Assembly (NCBI GenBank): GCA_003169975.1
Contig: PNAA01000029.1
Location: forward strand, 1 to 34,841
Reading direction: 5' to 3'
Source: Spartobacteria bacterium
GTDB lineage: Bacteria > Verrucomicrobiota > Verrucomicrobiia > Chthoniobacterales > UBA10450
DNA: 34,841 nt
Of this stretch, positions 1 through 9,152 are shown one piece after another. Both the position numbers and the translations under genes were made by a program. The notes beneath the pieces were generated by a model. It did no database searches. It saw only the letters and a list, made by a program, of their open reading frames with translations, and was not told the DNA's origin. Each line of letters starts with the position of its first letter. Position 1 is the stretch's first letter.

Positions 1-4
1 AGAC

Positions 5-21
5 ATTTATGAGATGGCTTC
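5..21. repeat. 17-bp word repeated inverted at the other end of the window
   Basis: ATTTATGAGATGGCTTC at 5-21 is the exact reverse complement of 34824-34840. In both places it reads ATG AGA TGG CTT (MRWL), which at the far end is the first codons of the AAA+ ATPase gene. Here the frame closes after 14 codons at about 52. It may be a stub of a related gene start, or a repeat at which the assembly broke. Confidence 0.6.
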
Positions 22-60
22 GAGGCCTTAACGAGACGTGTTATATGGTGTAGCATTTTG

Positions 61-232
61 AAAACGAGGGGTCAGTCTTATAATCGCGGCAACAGCATGC
101 CCGATATTTGATCGGCGAGCGCGCGGCCTGCGTCCGCCGCTAGTCGGGCAGGCTGGACAAAGAACTCGACGCAGTGCCGGCACGGGACTAAAGATGCTGG
201 CAACTGCCGAGATTATGAGACTGCCCCGTTTT
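61..232. repeat. GGGGTCAGTC-headed inverted-repeat element (REP/MITE-like)
   Basis: The left arm begins AAAACGAGGGGTCAGTCTTA (61-80) and continues to about 91. The right arm runs from about 205 and ends GAGACTGCCCCGTTTT at 232. The arms are imperfect inverted copies of about 25 bp. The GGGGTCAGTC head (68-77) is the same as the sequence bounding the RAYT gene and its remnants near 29.5, 30.7 and 33.1 kb. This suggests a non-autonomous element of the same system. It lies just past the stop codon of the minus-strand gene at 238 and could act as its terminator. Confidence 0.6.
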
Positions 233-237
233 GCTGC

Positions 238-987
238 TCAGTCGAAATCAGGCACCGGCTCACAATAGAAAATCGGGAGAAATTCATTGGCCGGAGGCGC
301 TTTCAATTGATCGGCCGCCTTGGTAAAGCAGTTCTTGGACTCAGCGAGCTGACCATTGGCTTTCGCCAACAATCCCAAAACGATCTGCTTCGTTATCGTA
401 TCTCCGCCGCCGGCCAAGCGCGCAGCCTCGTTCTTGTCTCCAGACCTAAAAGCCAGTAGTGCTAGACGGCCGTCTGCGTGATCCGATTGGTGGCTTCGAT
501 AACAAGCCTTCGCGGCGGATAGATCCCCCTGTTTTTCCAGAATCAATCCACGTGTGGCAGACAGAATCCCTTGCCAGCTAGCGGTCATCATCCCGCCAGG
601 ATTGTTCAACGATTCTGAATTCCCATAACTCTCGGCTTCCTCCAGGCTGGCATTCGCCTGCTTGAAACTACCCTGTAGTGCCAGTGCTTGCGCTTTTGCA
701 CACAAATAAAAACCAACATTGAGTATGTGAAGCCCAGTCCAGACGTTCGTTTTGGAATCCGTGGCAATCTGTTGCCGATAGTGCGCCACAGCCGTTTCGC
801 AATCTTTCACCGCCGCGCTGTAGTTACGGACGATCACTAGCCGGGGAAGGGTGCGTGAATCGAAATCATCCGCGGCCGAAGTCAGGGAAATGCCAACAAA
901 AACCACGGTCGCAACGAACAGTTTCTTTGGCCAACAACCATAGAGCCATTTTGCGCCGACATTGCTGCGCTGCAAATTATCAGGCAT
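238..987 (-). CDS. Secreted TPR-like hypothetical protein
   Basis: With the start at 987 the protein has about 249 residues. It opens with a short polar stretch, then KKLFVATVVFVGISLTSA followed by ADD, a convincing signal peptide with an Ala-X-Ala-type cleavage site, so it is probably periplasmic or outer-membrane associated. The rest is Ala-rich helical sequence with tetratricopeptide-like pairs, for example the blocks around LILEKQGDLSAAKACY and LGLLAKANGQLAESKNCFTK. I see no catalytic motif. The open frame extends upstream to 1182 and a start at 1047 is possible, but neither has a clear ribosome binding site; 987 gives the most normal signal peptide. The gene is isolated, with a repeat element at its 3' side. 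Function is unknown. Confidence 0.6.
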   Translation of the reverse strand: MPDNLQRSNVGAKWLYGCWPKKLFVATVVFVGISLTSAADDFDSRTLPRLVIVRNYSAAVKDCETAVAHYRQQIATDSKTNVWTGLHILNVGFYLCAKAQALALQGSFKQANASLEEAESYGNSESLNNPGGMMTASWQGILSATRGLILEKQGDLSAAKACYRSHQSDHADGRLALLAFRSGDKNEAARLAGGGDTITKQIVLGLLAKANGQLAESKNCFTKAADQLKAPPANEFLPIFYCEPVPDFD

Positions 988-1243
988 GCAATTCGGCTCG
1001 CCAATGGTTGCTATCGTATTCTTGGAATGACGCCCCTTCTTGTTCATGCTGGCAGAGTACGAAGTGCCGCGTGGAAGATCAAGCTCCAAGTCCGGGCGAT
1101 GGTTCATTTTGCTTGCGTGGAGCAGGCGGGCAAATGTGATCGTAGGGCAAAATCTTCGCGCGGCATCAATCCCCACGAGCAAACGATGCGCAGATCAAGA
1201 CCGATCGCCAGGACGCCTACGCTTTGGGCACGCTGCTGCACGG
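988..1243. other. Unassigned gap upstream of the secreted protein gene
   Basis: I see no supportable gene, RNA or repeat here. Several overlapping short frames exist on the plus strand but none resembles protein. The stretch just before 1244 should hold the N-terminal half of the glyoxalase-like gene that follows, but no frame matches it. Confidence 0.4.
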
Positions 1244-1444
1244 GAACCTAGTGGCGCGAGCGGAGAAGGACACATTGCTTTCGCAGTCGACGACGCCGAG
1301 ATCGATCCGTGGCGCGCGCGGCTGGGCGCGGCGGTGGAATCAGAAGTCGCGTGGCCGAGCGGGGGTCGTTCCCTCTACTTCCGCGATCCGGCCGGCAACG
1401 TGGCCGAGTTGGCGCCGCCCACGCTGTGGCGCTCACCGCTGTAG
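1244..1444 (+). pseudogene. 3' remnant of a glyoxalase/VOC-family gene
   Basis: The frame ending at the TAG at 1442-1444 reads SGASGEGHIAFAVDDAEID, then VAWPSGGRSLYFRDPAGN and VAELAPPTLW. This is the typical second half of a vicinal-oxygen-chelate domain (metal ligand His in GHIAFAV, Glu in NVAEL). A complete single-domain VOC protein has about 120-140 residues; only about 66 are recognisable and no start or N-terminal strand can be found upstream. The remnant runs directly into a palindromic repeat. A 19-codon version of the same tail lies at 4237, also beside a copy of that repeat. Confidence 0.7.
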
Positions 1445-1445
1445 A

Positions 1446-1549
1446 CGCTTCGCTGTGCGAAGCGCGGGAGGAAGCTTCGCTCGCCCAAAAGGTTTTCCTG
1501 TAACGAAACGCACACCCGCGTCGCCCACAGGGCGACGTCTACAGGGGCA
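1446..1549. repeat. Double-palindrome repeat, family B, copy 1
   Basis: It contains CGCTTCG-CTGTG-CGAAGCG (1446-1464) and, at 1515-1546, a 32-bp unit centred on GTCGCCC-ACA-GGGCGAC. The same arrangement with few changes occurs at 4298-4400, and the 32-bp unit alone at 4185-4216. The right edge abuts the stop codon of the Kelch gene (1550-1552). This is a REP/BIME-type element between convergent reading frames and a plausible bidirectional terminator. Confidence 0.8.
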
Positions 1550-2710
1550 CTAAGGTCGACGGCTAATGAAGTTTTCCGCCGTTGCGGGATGGGTCACCGT
1601 CGATCCGTCACTTTGCGCTCCGGCCGCAATCAGAACGCTTCCGTCCATCAAAAGCACGGCCGAATGTCCACCGCGCGGATGTCGCAGCTGGGCGGCCACG
1701 CTCGTCCAAGTGCCGCTAGCCGGCGTATAAAGCTCAGCATTGCCCACTGTGACGTCGCCTGTAGTGAAGCCGCCCACGGTCACCGCCTGACCATTGGGCA
1801 GCAGCGTCGTGCTGTGAATTAGAAGAGCTTGCGGCAGGCTGGCCGTGACGCTCCAGTTGCCCGCATCGGGGTGGTAGATTTCCGCGCTGGCCAAAAAAGG
1901 ACCGGTGCCGCTCGCGGATCCGCCGGCGACCAGCACAGTGCCATCGGCCAGGAGGGTCGCAGTATGAGCAAAACGCGCATCGGCAAGGCTTCCCGCGGCC
2001 ACCCATTGCCCAGTGGCGTTGTGATAAACCTCCCCCGTGTTCGTCACCGCGGTATCGGAAATGAATCCGCCAACGACGAGCACGTCGCCGTTGGTCAGCA
2101 ACGTAGCGGTATGCGAAGCCCGTGCCGTGATAAGACTTCCGGTCGAGCTCCAGCTCCCTGTGGCAGGATCGTATAACTCAGCGCTGGCGAGTTCCCTTTT
2201 CCCGTCCCCTCCGCCGGCCACGAGCACTTTGCCATCGTTCAACAAAGTGGCGGTGGCATTAAGTCGCATCGGCGCGATCGGATTGCCGGTAAGCGTCCAA
2301 AAGCCAGTCGCCGGATCGAAGAGTTCCGCCGTCGGATAGAGGGGCGGATACTTGCCGCCTCCGGCCACCAGCGCCCTGCCATCAGCCAGCAAAGTAGCGG
2401 TGTGTCCGCGGCGCGGAGCGGTCATGCTCCCCGTCAGGCTCCAGCTGTGAGTCGCCGGGTCATAGATCTCGGCACTCGCGAGGGTGCGAAAATGCGCATC
2501 CAAGCCGCCAACGATGAGCACTCGTCCATCCGCGAGAGCGGTTCCCGCCTGCGAATCGCGCGGCGTGTTGAGATTTCCAGCCGGGACAAATCGAGGGGAG
2601 CCGGCATGGGCAAAAGGCTGCACCCCGAACACCGCGCTCCCGGCCACAAGCAGCCAGGTTGCAACACCGCGGACGAAAGACTGAGTGTGGCGAGCAAACA
2701 TCGCGTTCAT
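1550..2710 (-). CDS. Secreted seven-bladed Kelch-repeat protein
   Basis: With the start at 2710 it has 386 residues. A signal peptide covers about residues 1-37 (MNAMFARHTQ, then a hydrophobic VATWLLVAGSAVFG, ending FAHA before GSPRF). Seven Kelch-like repeats follow, each with a TATLLADGxVLVAGG strand pair and an ASAEIYDPATGxW segment. Seven repeats suggest a closed beta-propeller. The catalytic Cys/Tyr/His set of galactose oxidase is not apparent, so a binding or surface role is more likely than oxidase activity. The frame is open upstream to 2944 and would add 78 residues without similarity to anything I know; I prefer 2710 because it puts the signal peptide at the N-terminus. A start at 2701 is equally possible. 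Confidence 0.8.
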   Translation of the reverse strand: MNAMFARHTQSFVRGVATWLLVAGSAVFGVQPFAHAGSPRFVPAGNLNTPRDSQAGTALADGRVLIVGGLDAHFRTLASAEIYDPATHSWSLTGSMTAPRRGHTATLLADGRALVAGGGKYPPLYPTAELFDPATGFWTLTGNPIAPMRLNATATLLNDGKVLVAGGGDGKRELASAELYDPATGSWSSTGSLITARASHTATLLTNGDVLVVGGFISDTAVTNTGEVYHNATGQWVAAGSLADARFAHTATLLADGTVLVAGGSASGTGPFLASAEIYHPDAGNWSVTASLPQALLIHSTTLLPNGQAVTVGGFTTGDVTVGNAELYTPASGTWTSVAAQLRHPRGGHSAVLLMDGSVLIAAGAQSDGSTVTHPATAENFISRRP

Positions 2711-3028
2711 AGGCACCGAGCGTATCAAGTCAGGCGAAATCATCAAGGCCTTTCCAGAAGCAGCGGATTCAGGGGGATAGGGATCAGCTCCATAATCTCG
2801 CTCTGTTAGCCCCGCCCGCCCGTCCGGGCACAAGCCTCGCCCAACGTCGCCAGAAAACATTCCCGATCCTTGTTGTCGCCAAAAGATTTCCTCTGTCGTC
2901 ACCTCGACCTGCTCGCGAAGAAGTTCGTAGTCCGACTCCAACATTGCCGGTCAGCGGCAAACTGATGTCGGAGATAAATTGGCAGGCGGAGCGCCCGCCC
3001 TACAGTCCTAGACTGATCTTGCGGGCGC
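2711..3028. other. Upstream region of the Kelch gene
   Basis: The minus-strand frame of the Kelch gene stays open to 2944 (opening MLESDYELLREQVEVTTEE), so a short, unrecognised coding piece cannot be excluded. Around 2982-3003 is a GC-rich inverted stretch (GGCAGGCGGAGCGCCCGCC), another small REP-like motif, just before the end of the next minus-strand gene. I see no clear promoter. Confidence 0.35.
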
Positions 3029-3685
3029 TCACAACGCACCCACCGCGCGTGAAATCAGGAGCACGACGATCGAGAGCGAAATGAAGACTTGGATCATCGC
3101 GAGCACCTTGGCCCACCGCGCCAGGAGCGGCGCGTCCGTCGGTCCGAAGGTCGAGCTTTGCGTGAACGCGACGAAAAGATAGTCAACGAAGTGCGGGCGC
3201 CAACCGGTGCAGGCGAATTGCCCGCGCTCATCTCTCGGAACCTGCATTTGGGGGAAAAGAAAACTGCAACTGCCAAACTCCTTACGCTCCTGACGTTTGG
3301 TTGGTCCGCCGCCGTCAATCCGCCAATACCAAAGCGCGAAGACAAGGACATTGGTCAGCCACAACAGGGCCGCGGAAAGCAAAAGCTGGAGCGGCGGTTC
3401 CTTATGTGAGGGCAGAGCGTGCACCAACAACACGACCGAGCCGATCAGAGCAAGGGTGATGATGGAACTGATGGCGAAGCCAAGAATCCGATTAAGGGAA
3501 AGCTTTCCGAGGCGATGGCTGGCCACCGTCGGGACGAGCAACCCGCCGATCAGCGTCGGTAGCAGCCAGGTCGGACCCACAATGAGCGACGAAGGCAGCG
3601 CGAGATAAATCGCGGCCACGGCGACAAAGGCGAGCAACGCCTGCCAGCGCGGTTCCGGCTTGTCCACCCGATGCCCTTGATCCAT
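3029..3685 (-). CDS. DUF1345-family integral membrane protein
   Basis: The 218-residue protein has about five or six hydrophobic segments: two near residues 15-55, two near 67-120, and a C-terminal pair including AKVLAMIQVFISLSIVVLLI. DUF1345 signatures are ALWYWRIDGGGP in the middle, a following FPQ, and WRPHFVDYLFVAFTQSSTFGP with TDAPLL, then a RAVG end. Length and order fit this inner-membrane family, whose function is unknown; its C-terminal half resembles small ion-channel pore regions. It stands alone on the minus strand, so the context gives no hint. Confidence 0.75.
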   Translation of the reverse strand: MDQGHRVDKPEPRWQALLAFVAVAAIYLALPSSLIVGPTWLLPTLIGGLLVPTVASHRLGKLSLNRILGFAISSIITLALIGSVVLLVHALPSHKEPPLQLLLSAALLWLTNVLVFALWYWRIDGGGPTKRQERKEFGSCSFLFPQMQVPRDERGQFACTGWRPHFVDYLFVAFTQSSTFGPTDAPLLARWAKVLAMIQVFISLSIVVLLISRAVGAL

Positions 3686-4184
3686 GAGATCGCTTATACC
3701 ACGAAGAGTGGTGTGCGCGCGAACCTTCAGCCGATACGCTTCGCCGGTGTGTTTCGCCTTCTCGCGACCGACGCAGAGTCCAAGCCCGGCGCGGTTGCCT
3801 AACGACGGTCAGCGGAGTGATCGCGAACCCGAACCAACACCATCAGATTGGTGTGTGGTCGGTATGAATAATCTCCTCGACGACATCTACTGCTCCATTC
3901 AAGGATCGGGGATGGCACAAAAGAAAGAAGCACCGACACCGAATCCCGAGCCTCCACCGACGCAGCCTGGTTGCCACTGAGCGCTTCCTCGAAAACGGCA
4001 TCTTCGGCCTGTCGCCGCGCAATGGCCCGTGTCCGCTTTAGGGTCTGCGTAGTTTCGGGTGCCAATCAGCCCGCGATTTCATGGCTCGTCTAAAACCCGC
4101 GGGCGGCGCGGGCGTTTCCATCTAGATCGGCGATTTGGAAGTCTGGAAGCCGATAAGTCGGACAAGCTGGCTACGAACTTTCAA
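3686..4184. other. Non-coding accessory spacer with one copy of the 9-mer
   Basis: I find no convincing gene. Small frames on both strands lack similarity and ribosome binding sites. One exact GCCTAACGA lies at 3797-3805, the leftmost copy in the window. A short imperfect hairpin (ACCAACACCA with TTGGTGT) lies near 3834-3858. Confidence 0.4.
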
Positions 4185-4216
4185 CCCGCGTCGCCCACAG
4201 GGCGACGTCTACAGGG
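4185..4216. repeat. 32-bp palindromic unit, family B, short copy
   Basis: This is an exact copy of the 32-bp unit at 1515-1546 and 4368-4399, with inverted halves GTCGCCC and GGGCGAC. Together with the copy at 4368 it brackets the glyoxalase stub at 4237-4296. Confidence 0.8.
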
Positions 4217-4236
4217 CGGGTAGCGAGCGCTTAGGC

Positions 4237-4296
4237 TTTGATCCCGCCGGACACGTGGTGGGGTTGGCGTCGCCCACGCTGTGGAGCACGCTGTAG
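4237..4296 (+). pseudogene. Second stub of a glyoxalase/VOC gene (last 19 codons)
   Basis: The frame ending in TAG at 4294-4296 reads FDPAGHVVGLASPTLWSTL, matching the end of the fragment at 1244-1444 (FRDPAGNVAELAPPTLW). The following repeat is also shared, so about 160 bp are duplicated between the two loci. The Glu expected at the metal site is replaced (VVGL for VAEL), consistent with decay. Nothing of the upstream domain remains. Confidence 0.6.
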
Positions 4297-4297
4297 C

Positions 4298-4400
4298 CGC
4301 TTCGCTGTGCGAAGCGCGGGAGAAAGCTTCGCTCGCCCAGAAAGATTTTCCCGTAACGAAACGCATACCCGCGTCGCCCACAGGGCGACGTCTACAGGGG
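4298..4400. repeat. Double-palindrome repeat, family B, copy 2
   Basis: It has the same architecture as 1446-1549: CGCTTCG-CTGTG-CGAAGCG at 4298-4316 and the 32-bp GTCGCCC/GGGCGAC unit at 4368-4399. It lies 13 bp beyond the stop codon of fabF, where it may end transcription of the minus-strand operon. Confidence 0.8.
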
Positions 4401-4413
4401 AGGTAGCGACCTC

Positions 4414-5661
<1,248 letters not shown>

Positions 5662-5720
5662 TGGGAGAGCTGATGAGCGGCGTTATCCATCACTCATCCC
5701 GCGGCGGTTGTCACTTCGCT

Positions 5721-6899
5721 TTAGCGAGTGCCCATCCCAACGCTCTGGACGGTCTGGAAAAGTTTGCCCTCCGTCTTGATCGAGGGCGCGATGATGATTT
5801 CGGTCTGTTGGAATTCCGGGAGGGAGCTGGCGCCGACGTTGCCCATGCAGGTGGTGATGGCGCCGACCAGGTTCTGGCTGCCATCGTCCACCTCCGCCGG
5901 GCCAAACAGGATCTGTCGCAGCGTGCCGGTCGCGCCCACTTTGATCCGCGTCCCGCGCGGGAGGTTGGCGTGCGGCGTGGCCATGCCCCAGTGGTAGCCC
6001 CGGCCGGGAGCCTCCAGCGCCTTGGCGAAGGCGCTGCCGACCATCACGGCATCCGCGCCGCAGGCGAGCGCTTTGCAAACGTCACCGCCTTTGCTCATCC
6101 CGCCGTCGGTGATTATCGGAACGTAGCGCGCCGTTTTTTTGAAATAGGCATCGCGCGCTGCAGCGCAGTCAACCGTCGCCGTCACTTGCGGGACGCCAAG
6201 GCCAAGAACGCCCCGTGAGGTGCAAGCCGCGCCCGGACCGACGCCGATGAGGACCGCGGCCGGACCGCATTCCATGATCTCGAGCGTGGCGTCAAAACCC
6301 ACCGTGTTGCCGACGATGACCGGGATTCGCATCTCGCGGCAGAATCGTTCGAGTTCGAGCGACTTATATTCGGAAGAAACATGCCGGGCGGTGGAGACGG
6401 TGCTTTGCACGACAAACACGTCGGCGCCCGCTTCTTCGGAGAGCGCGCCGAAACGCTCCGCGCGTTGTGGAATCGAGCTGACCGCCGCCGGGACGCCAGA
6501 ATCCTTGATCTCGCGAATCCGCGCCGCGATCAGATCTTCCTGCACCGGCTCCTGGTAAATCCTTTGCAGCAGCGCGGTGATCTCGGATTTGTCGGCCTCG
6601 ATGATCTTTTGCAGCACTTCCTCCGGGTTCTTGTAGCGGGTCTGCACACCTTCGAGGTTGAGCACGGCGAGGCCGCCGAGTTTGCCCATTTCAATCGCAA
6701 ACTGCACATCGACCACGCCGTCCATCGCGCTGGCCAGGATGGGAATCTTGAATTCGAGCGGCTCGGCGTTCCGGCGCGGCAGGCCCCAGGTGATATCGAC
6801 TTCGTTGGGGTTAATCGTGACGCGACCCGGGACGAGCGCAATCTCGTCGAAGCCATAGGTCACGCGCGCTTTTCGGTTCCGGCCAATCCACATTCCCAT
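5721..6899 (-). CDS. guaB3: GuaB3-family IMP dehydrogenase-related protein
   Basis: The 392-residue TIM-barrel protein lacks the CBS pair of GuaB. It opens with the GuaB3 signature (GRNRKARVTYGFDEIALVPG, then KIPILASAMDGVVD and GGLAVLNLEG). The catalytic Cys loop is GVGPGAACTSRGVLG with Cys226, and the phosphate-binding part includes IITDGGMSKGGDVCKALACG. Length and motifs match the GuaB3 group of actinobacteria and cyanobacteria; a cyanobacterial member has been reported to reduce GMP to IMP rather than oxidise IMP, so purine salvage or balance is the safest role. It sits 3 bp after the zinc-ribbon gene and 59 bp before fabF, inside one operon. Activity on IMP versus GMP cannot be told from sequence. 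Confidence 0.85.
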   Translation of the reverse strand: MGMWIGRNRKARVTYGFDEIALVPGRVTINPNEVDITWGLPRRNAEPLEFKIPILASAMDGVVDVQFAIEMGKLGGLAVLNLEGVQTRYKNPEEVLQKIIEADKSEITALLQRIYQEPVQEDLIAARIREIKDSGVPAAVSSIPQRAERFGALSEEAGADVFVVQSTVSTARHVSSEYKSLELERFCREMRIPVIVGNTVGFDATLEIMECGPAAVLIGVGPGAACTSRGVLGLGVPQVTATVDCAAARDAYFKKTARYVPIITDGGMSKGGDVCKALACGADAVMVGSAFAKALEAPGRGYHWGMATPHANLPRGTRIKVGATGTLRQILFGPAEVDDGSQNLVGAITTCMGNVGASSLPEFQQTEIIIAPSIKTEGKLFQTVQSVGMGTR

Positions 6900-6902
6900 G
6901 AT

Positions 6903-7142
6903 TTAAATTCGATCCAGTTTAAAACGTTCGTTCAGGCTGCCGCAGCGCGGACAACGCGGCAGAAGCGTCGGCGTTTTATCCTCAAACTCGCAAGCGCAAA
7001 TCACGCACCGCAGCCGGTGACGCAGCGCCCGCTGCTCACGGCGTCGACGATTCCACTCGCCAAATATCCAGAGGAGAAAAACCGCCGCAAGAAAAAGCAG
7101 CAGATAAATCGTGACCAGCGCCGCGAGGCTGACCCGAATCAC
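6903..7142 (-). CDS. Small membrane-anchored zinc-ribbon protein
   Basis: This 79-residue protein has one N-terminal transmembrane helix (about residues 4-28), a basic stretch (NRRRREQRALRHRLR) and a Cys-X2-Cys...Cys-X2-Cys ribbon with Cys46/Cys49 and Cys64/Cys67; Cys51 is extra. The positive-inside rule places the ribbon in the cytoplasm. Its start overlaps the stop of the tonB-like gene by 4 nt and it ends 3 bp before guaB3, so it is clearly translated as part of the operon. Function is unknown; it might bind metal or nucleic acid near the ExbBD-TonB complex. Confidence 0.75.
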   Translation of the reverse strand: MIRVSLAALVTIYLLLFLAAVFLLWIFGEWNRRRREQRALRHRLRCVICACEFEDKTPTLLPRCPRCGSLNERFKLDRI

Positions 7143-7921
7143 GGCGCGTGCTCCGTCGCGCCCGGCGGCAATTCGAGATCGGTGCCGAATTCGAACCGGG
7201 CGGTTGCCCAGACGAGCCCGGCGTCGGAATTTCTCCCCGCGCCTCTCTGGAAACGGCAGAGCACGAGATCATGTCGTGCCTGCTCATCGAGCGCGGCGTC
7301 GCCGGAGGATTGTTCCAGAAAGCTGTAGCGGACGATGCCTAACGAATCGACCGCGACCCGAAAGCGCGCGCTCTGGGCCGCTTCGCGGAGCGACGCGCGG
7401 AACCTTAAATCGGGATGCGAGACCGGTCGGTCGCGGAGCGCGTCGGAAAAAACCAGGGTTGTCGGCGCGGGCACGGGCGGGGTCGGGTTCGTCGCCGGCG
7501 CCACCGGGACCGGCGCCGGCGGCATCCCCGATGGAGTGGACGCGGCGAACTGGCGCGGTGGCAATTCCTTCAACTTCGGAGGGACGGCGATGTAGGACGG
7601 AACGTGCTGGAGTTTTGGCAGTTGGAAGGCGCGCGCGTCGGCCGGCCGTTGGGTTTGGGAAGCGAGCGCCGGATCTTCCGCGTTAAGCCAATTCAGAAAG
7701 GTCCGTGCCTCGCTGGAAGTCGGCGCGATCACGCTCACCTGTGCGGGTGGCGGCAGGAGCGAAATCGCCGGCGGGTAAACCACCTGGAAGAGATAGAAAC
7801 AAAGCACGTGCAGCCCGACGGAGGCGAGGAGAAATCCCGCGATCGCGAACCGGCGCCGGCGCGGGCGTTCCCAGCGGAAGAGCAAACTCCCGGGCGGTTG
7901 CGCGTAGCTCTGCGCGCTCAC
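7139..7921 (-). CDS. TonB-like energy transducer
   Basis: The 260-residue protein has a short basic N-terminus (ERPRRRRFAIAG), one transmembrane helix at about 25-47, a long Pro/Ala-rich linker (around 105-160, with PPAPVPVAPATNPTPPVPAP) and a C-terminal domain of about 90 residues with VAVDSLGIVRYSFLEQSSG, DAALDEQAR and a final strand pair. This is the TonB layout: inner-membrane anchor, periplasm-spanning arm and outer-membrane receptor-contacting domain. The C-terminal domain is only weakly TonB-like, so the call leans on the adjacent exbB and exbD. It overlaps exbD and the zinc-ribbon gene by 4 nt each. One 9-mer copy (7337-7345) encodes the SLG of DSLGIV. Confidence 0.75.
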   Translation of the reverse strand: MSAQSYAQPPGSLLFRWERPRRRRFAIAGFLLASVGLHVLCFYLFQVVYPPAISLLPPPAQVSVIAPTSSEARTFLNWLNAEDPALASQTQRPADARAFQLPKLQHVPSYIAVPPKLKELPPRQFAASTPSGMPPAPVPVAPATNPTPPVPAPTTLVFSDALRDRPVSHPDLRFRASLREAAQSARFRVAVDSLGIVRYSFLEQSSGDAALDEQARHDLVLCRFQRGAGRNSDAGLVWATARFEFGTDLELPPGATEHAP

Positions 7922-8322
7922 TGTTGCGGAGTGGTGGCGAGAGCGACGGAGGTAATCCCGTGCTCCAAGGCAGCGTTGGTCACGGCCATCACGAGATCGT
8001 ATGAAGTCAGCCGATCGGCCTTGATGATAATCGAGCGGCCCTCCCGCTTGGTCGCGTCGAGCGCCGGGCCAAGCTCGTCGAGCGTCACTTTTTGGTCCCG
8101 CAGATAAATTGCCGGGCTCGGGCCGCCGGTAATGCTGATGATTTGCTGGTTCGGTTGCGGACCGAGGGTGAAACGCGAGAACGGGACGGTGACCGCAATG
8201 CCCGGCTGTAAAACGAAGTTCGAGCTCAGGAGGAAAAAGAAAATGAGCAGGAAAACAACGTCGAGCAGGGGAAAGACGTAGAGCCAGCCGAAGCTGATGT
8301 TACTGGTGCGCGAAAGCTTCAT
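7918..8322 (-). CDS. exbD: ExbD/TolR-family biopolymer transport protein
   Basis: The 134-residue protein is the usual length. A single N-terminal transmembrane helix (about 13-33, FPLLDVVFLLIFFFLLSSNF) carries the conserved membrane Asp that conducts protons in ExbD/TolR. The periplasmic part ends with the typical IIIKADRLTSYDLVMAVTNAALEHGI. It works with the ExbB-type channel to couple the proton gradient to the TonB-like protein. It is 37 bp downstream of exbB and overlaps the tonB-like gene by 4 nt. A 9-mer copy lies at 8326-8334, just upstream of the start codon. Confidence 0.9.
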   Translation of the reverse strand: MKLSRTSNISFGWLYVFPLLDVVFLLIFFFLLSSNFVLQPGIAVTVPFSRFTLGPQPNQQIISITGGPSPAIYLRDQKVTLDELGPALDATKREGRSIIIKADRLTSYDLVMAVTNAALEHGITSVALATTPQQ

Positions 8323-8359
8323 TTCTCGTTAGGCGCGAGAACGAAGAGCGCCGCGGCGT

Positions 8360-9034
8360 TCAACGCTCGAAGCGCCGCTCCGCGCTTTTTTCCTGCGCTT
8401 GTTGAAAGCTGATGATCTCCGCAGAGGGCGCGTGATCGGTCAACATGTGGACCACTTCGATGCCGGCGCGCTCCATATCGTGCATGAGGGTGTTGACCCG
8501 CGAGGAGAGATAGCTGTAGCCGACAAAGGTGGGGGTCGCGACGACCAAACCCGCCGCGGTCGTGAGCAGGCTTTTGTAGATTCCGGTCGAAAGTTCCGTC
8601 ACCGTCGCGTAGCCGCCGTTGGAGGAAACCAGGCCAAACGCTTCGATCATGCCGGCGACCGTGCCTAACAATCCAATGAGCGGCGTCAGATAGGCGAGGG
8701 TGGCGAGCATGCCAAGAAAACGCTCCAGCTTCGGCACCTCGAGCTGGCCGGCTTCCTGCACGATCTCGCGCAACTCCGCGCGCGGCGCGTCGTGCCGGAT
8801 GATGGCAGCGTGAATCACGCGCGCCACCGGGCCGGGCGTGCCGGCGCATTCGTGCAGCGCCTCGGCAAAGTTGCGCCGCTGGACCAAATTCGAGAGCCCC
8901 TGGAGGAATTCGCCGACGTGAATCGTCGCGCGATGAAAGTAAAAAAGGCGCTCCGCGAAGACAGCGATCGAGATGATGCTGCAGACGAGGATGGGCCACA
9001 TGAGCAGACCACCCTTCTGGATGTAATCGATCAT
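8360..9034 (-). CDS. exbB: ExbB/TolQ/MotA-family proton channel protein
   Basis: The 224-residue protein has the three-helix layout of ExbB/TolQ: helix 1 at about 9-28 (LLMWPILVCSIISIAVFAERL), a cytoplasmic loop, helix 2 near 107-132 (LGMLATLAYLTPLIGLLGTVAGMI) and helix 3 near 150-175 (ELSTGIYKSLLTTAAGLVVATP). The PLIGLLGTVAGM and TTAAGLVVA motifs are family hallmarks. It forms the inner-membrane channel energising the TonB-like protein. As first gene of the six-gene minus-strand operon it probably has the promoter. An AAGGGAG stretch lies about 20 nt upstream of the ATG. A near match to the 9-mer (8663-8669) lies in LLGT. Confidence 0.92.
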   Translation of the reverse strand: MIDYIQKGGLLMWPILVCSIISIAVFAERLFYFHRATIHVGEFLQGLSNLVQRRNFAEALHECAGTPGPVARVIHAAIIRHDAPRAELREIVQEAGQLEVPKLERFLGMLATLAYLTPLIGLLGTVAGMIEAFGLVSSNGGYATVTELSTGIYKSLLTTAAGLVVATPTFVGYSYLSSRVNTLMHDMERAGIEVVHMLTDHAPSAEIISFQQAQEKSAERRFER

Positions 9035-9152
9035 GCGTTGACCTGATAACTCCCTTTGTCACTTCTGGCAAGTGGAGAGGTCGCCGACCTAACGAAGCAA
9101 GCTGCAGCGTCGACAGCGACTGCGTCGCGTCTCTTCGGTCTCATATTCTTTC

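Noticed and set aside
3799-4065. 88-codon minus-strand frame as a gene
   Set aside because: No ribosome binding site, no signal peptide or domain, biased composition, and it lies in a repeat-rich spacer.
1515-4399. Three exact 32-bp repeats as a CRISPR array
   Set aside because: They are kilobases apart or separated by a gene stub, are themselves palindromic, and no cas gene is present.
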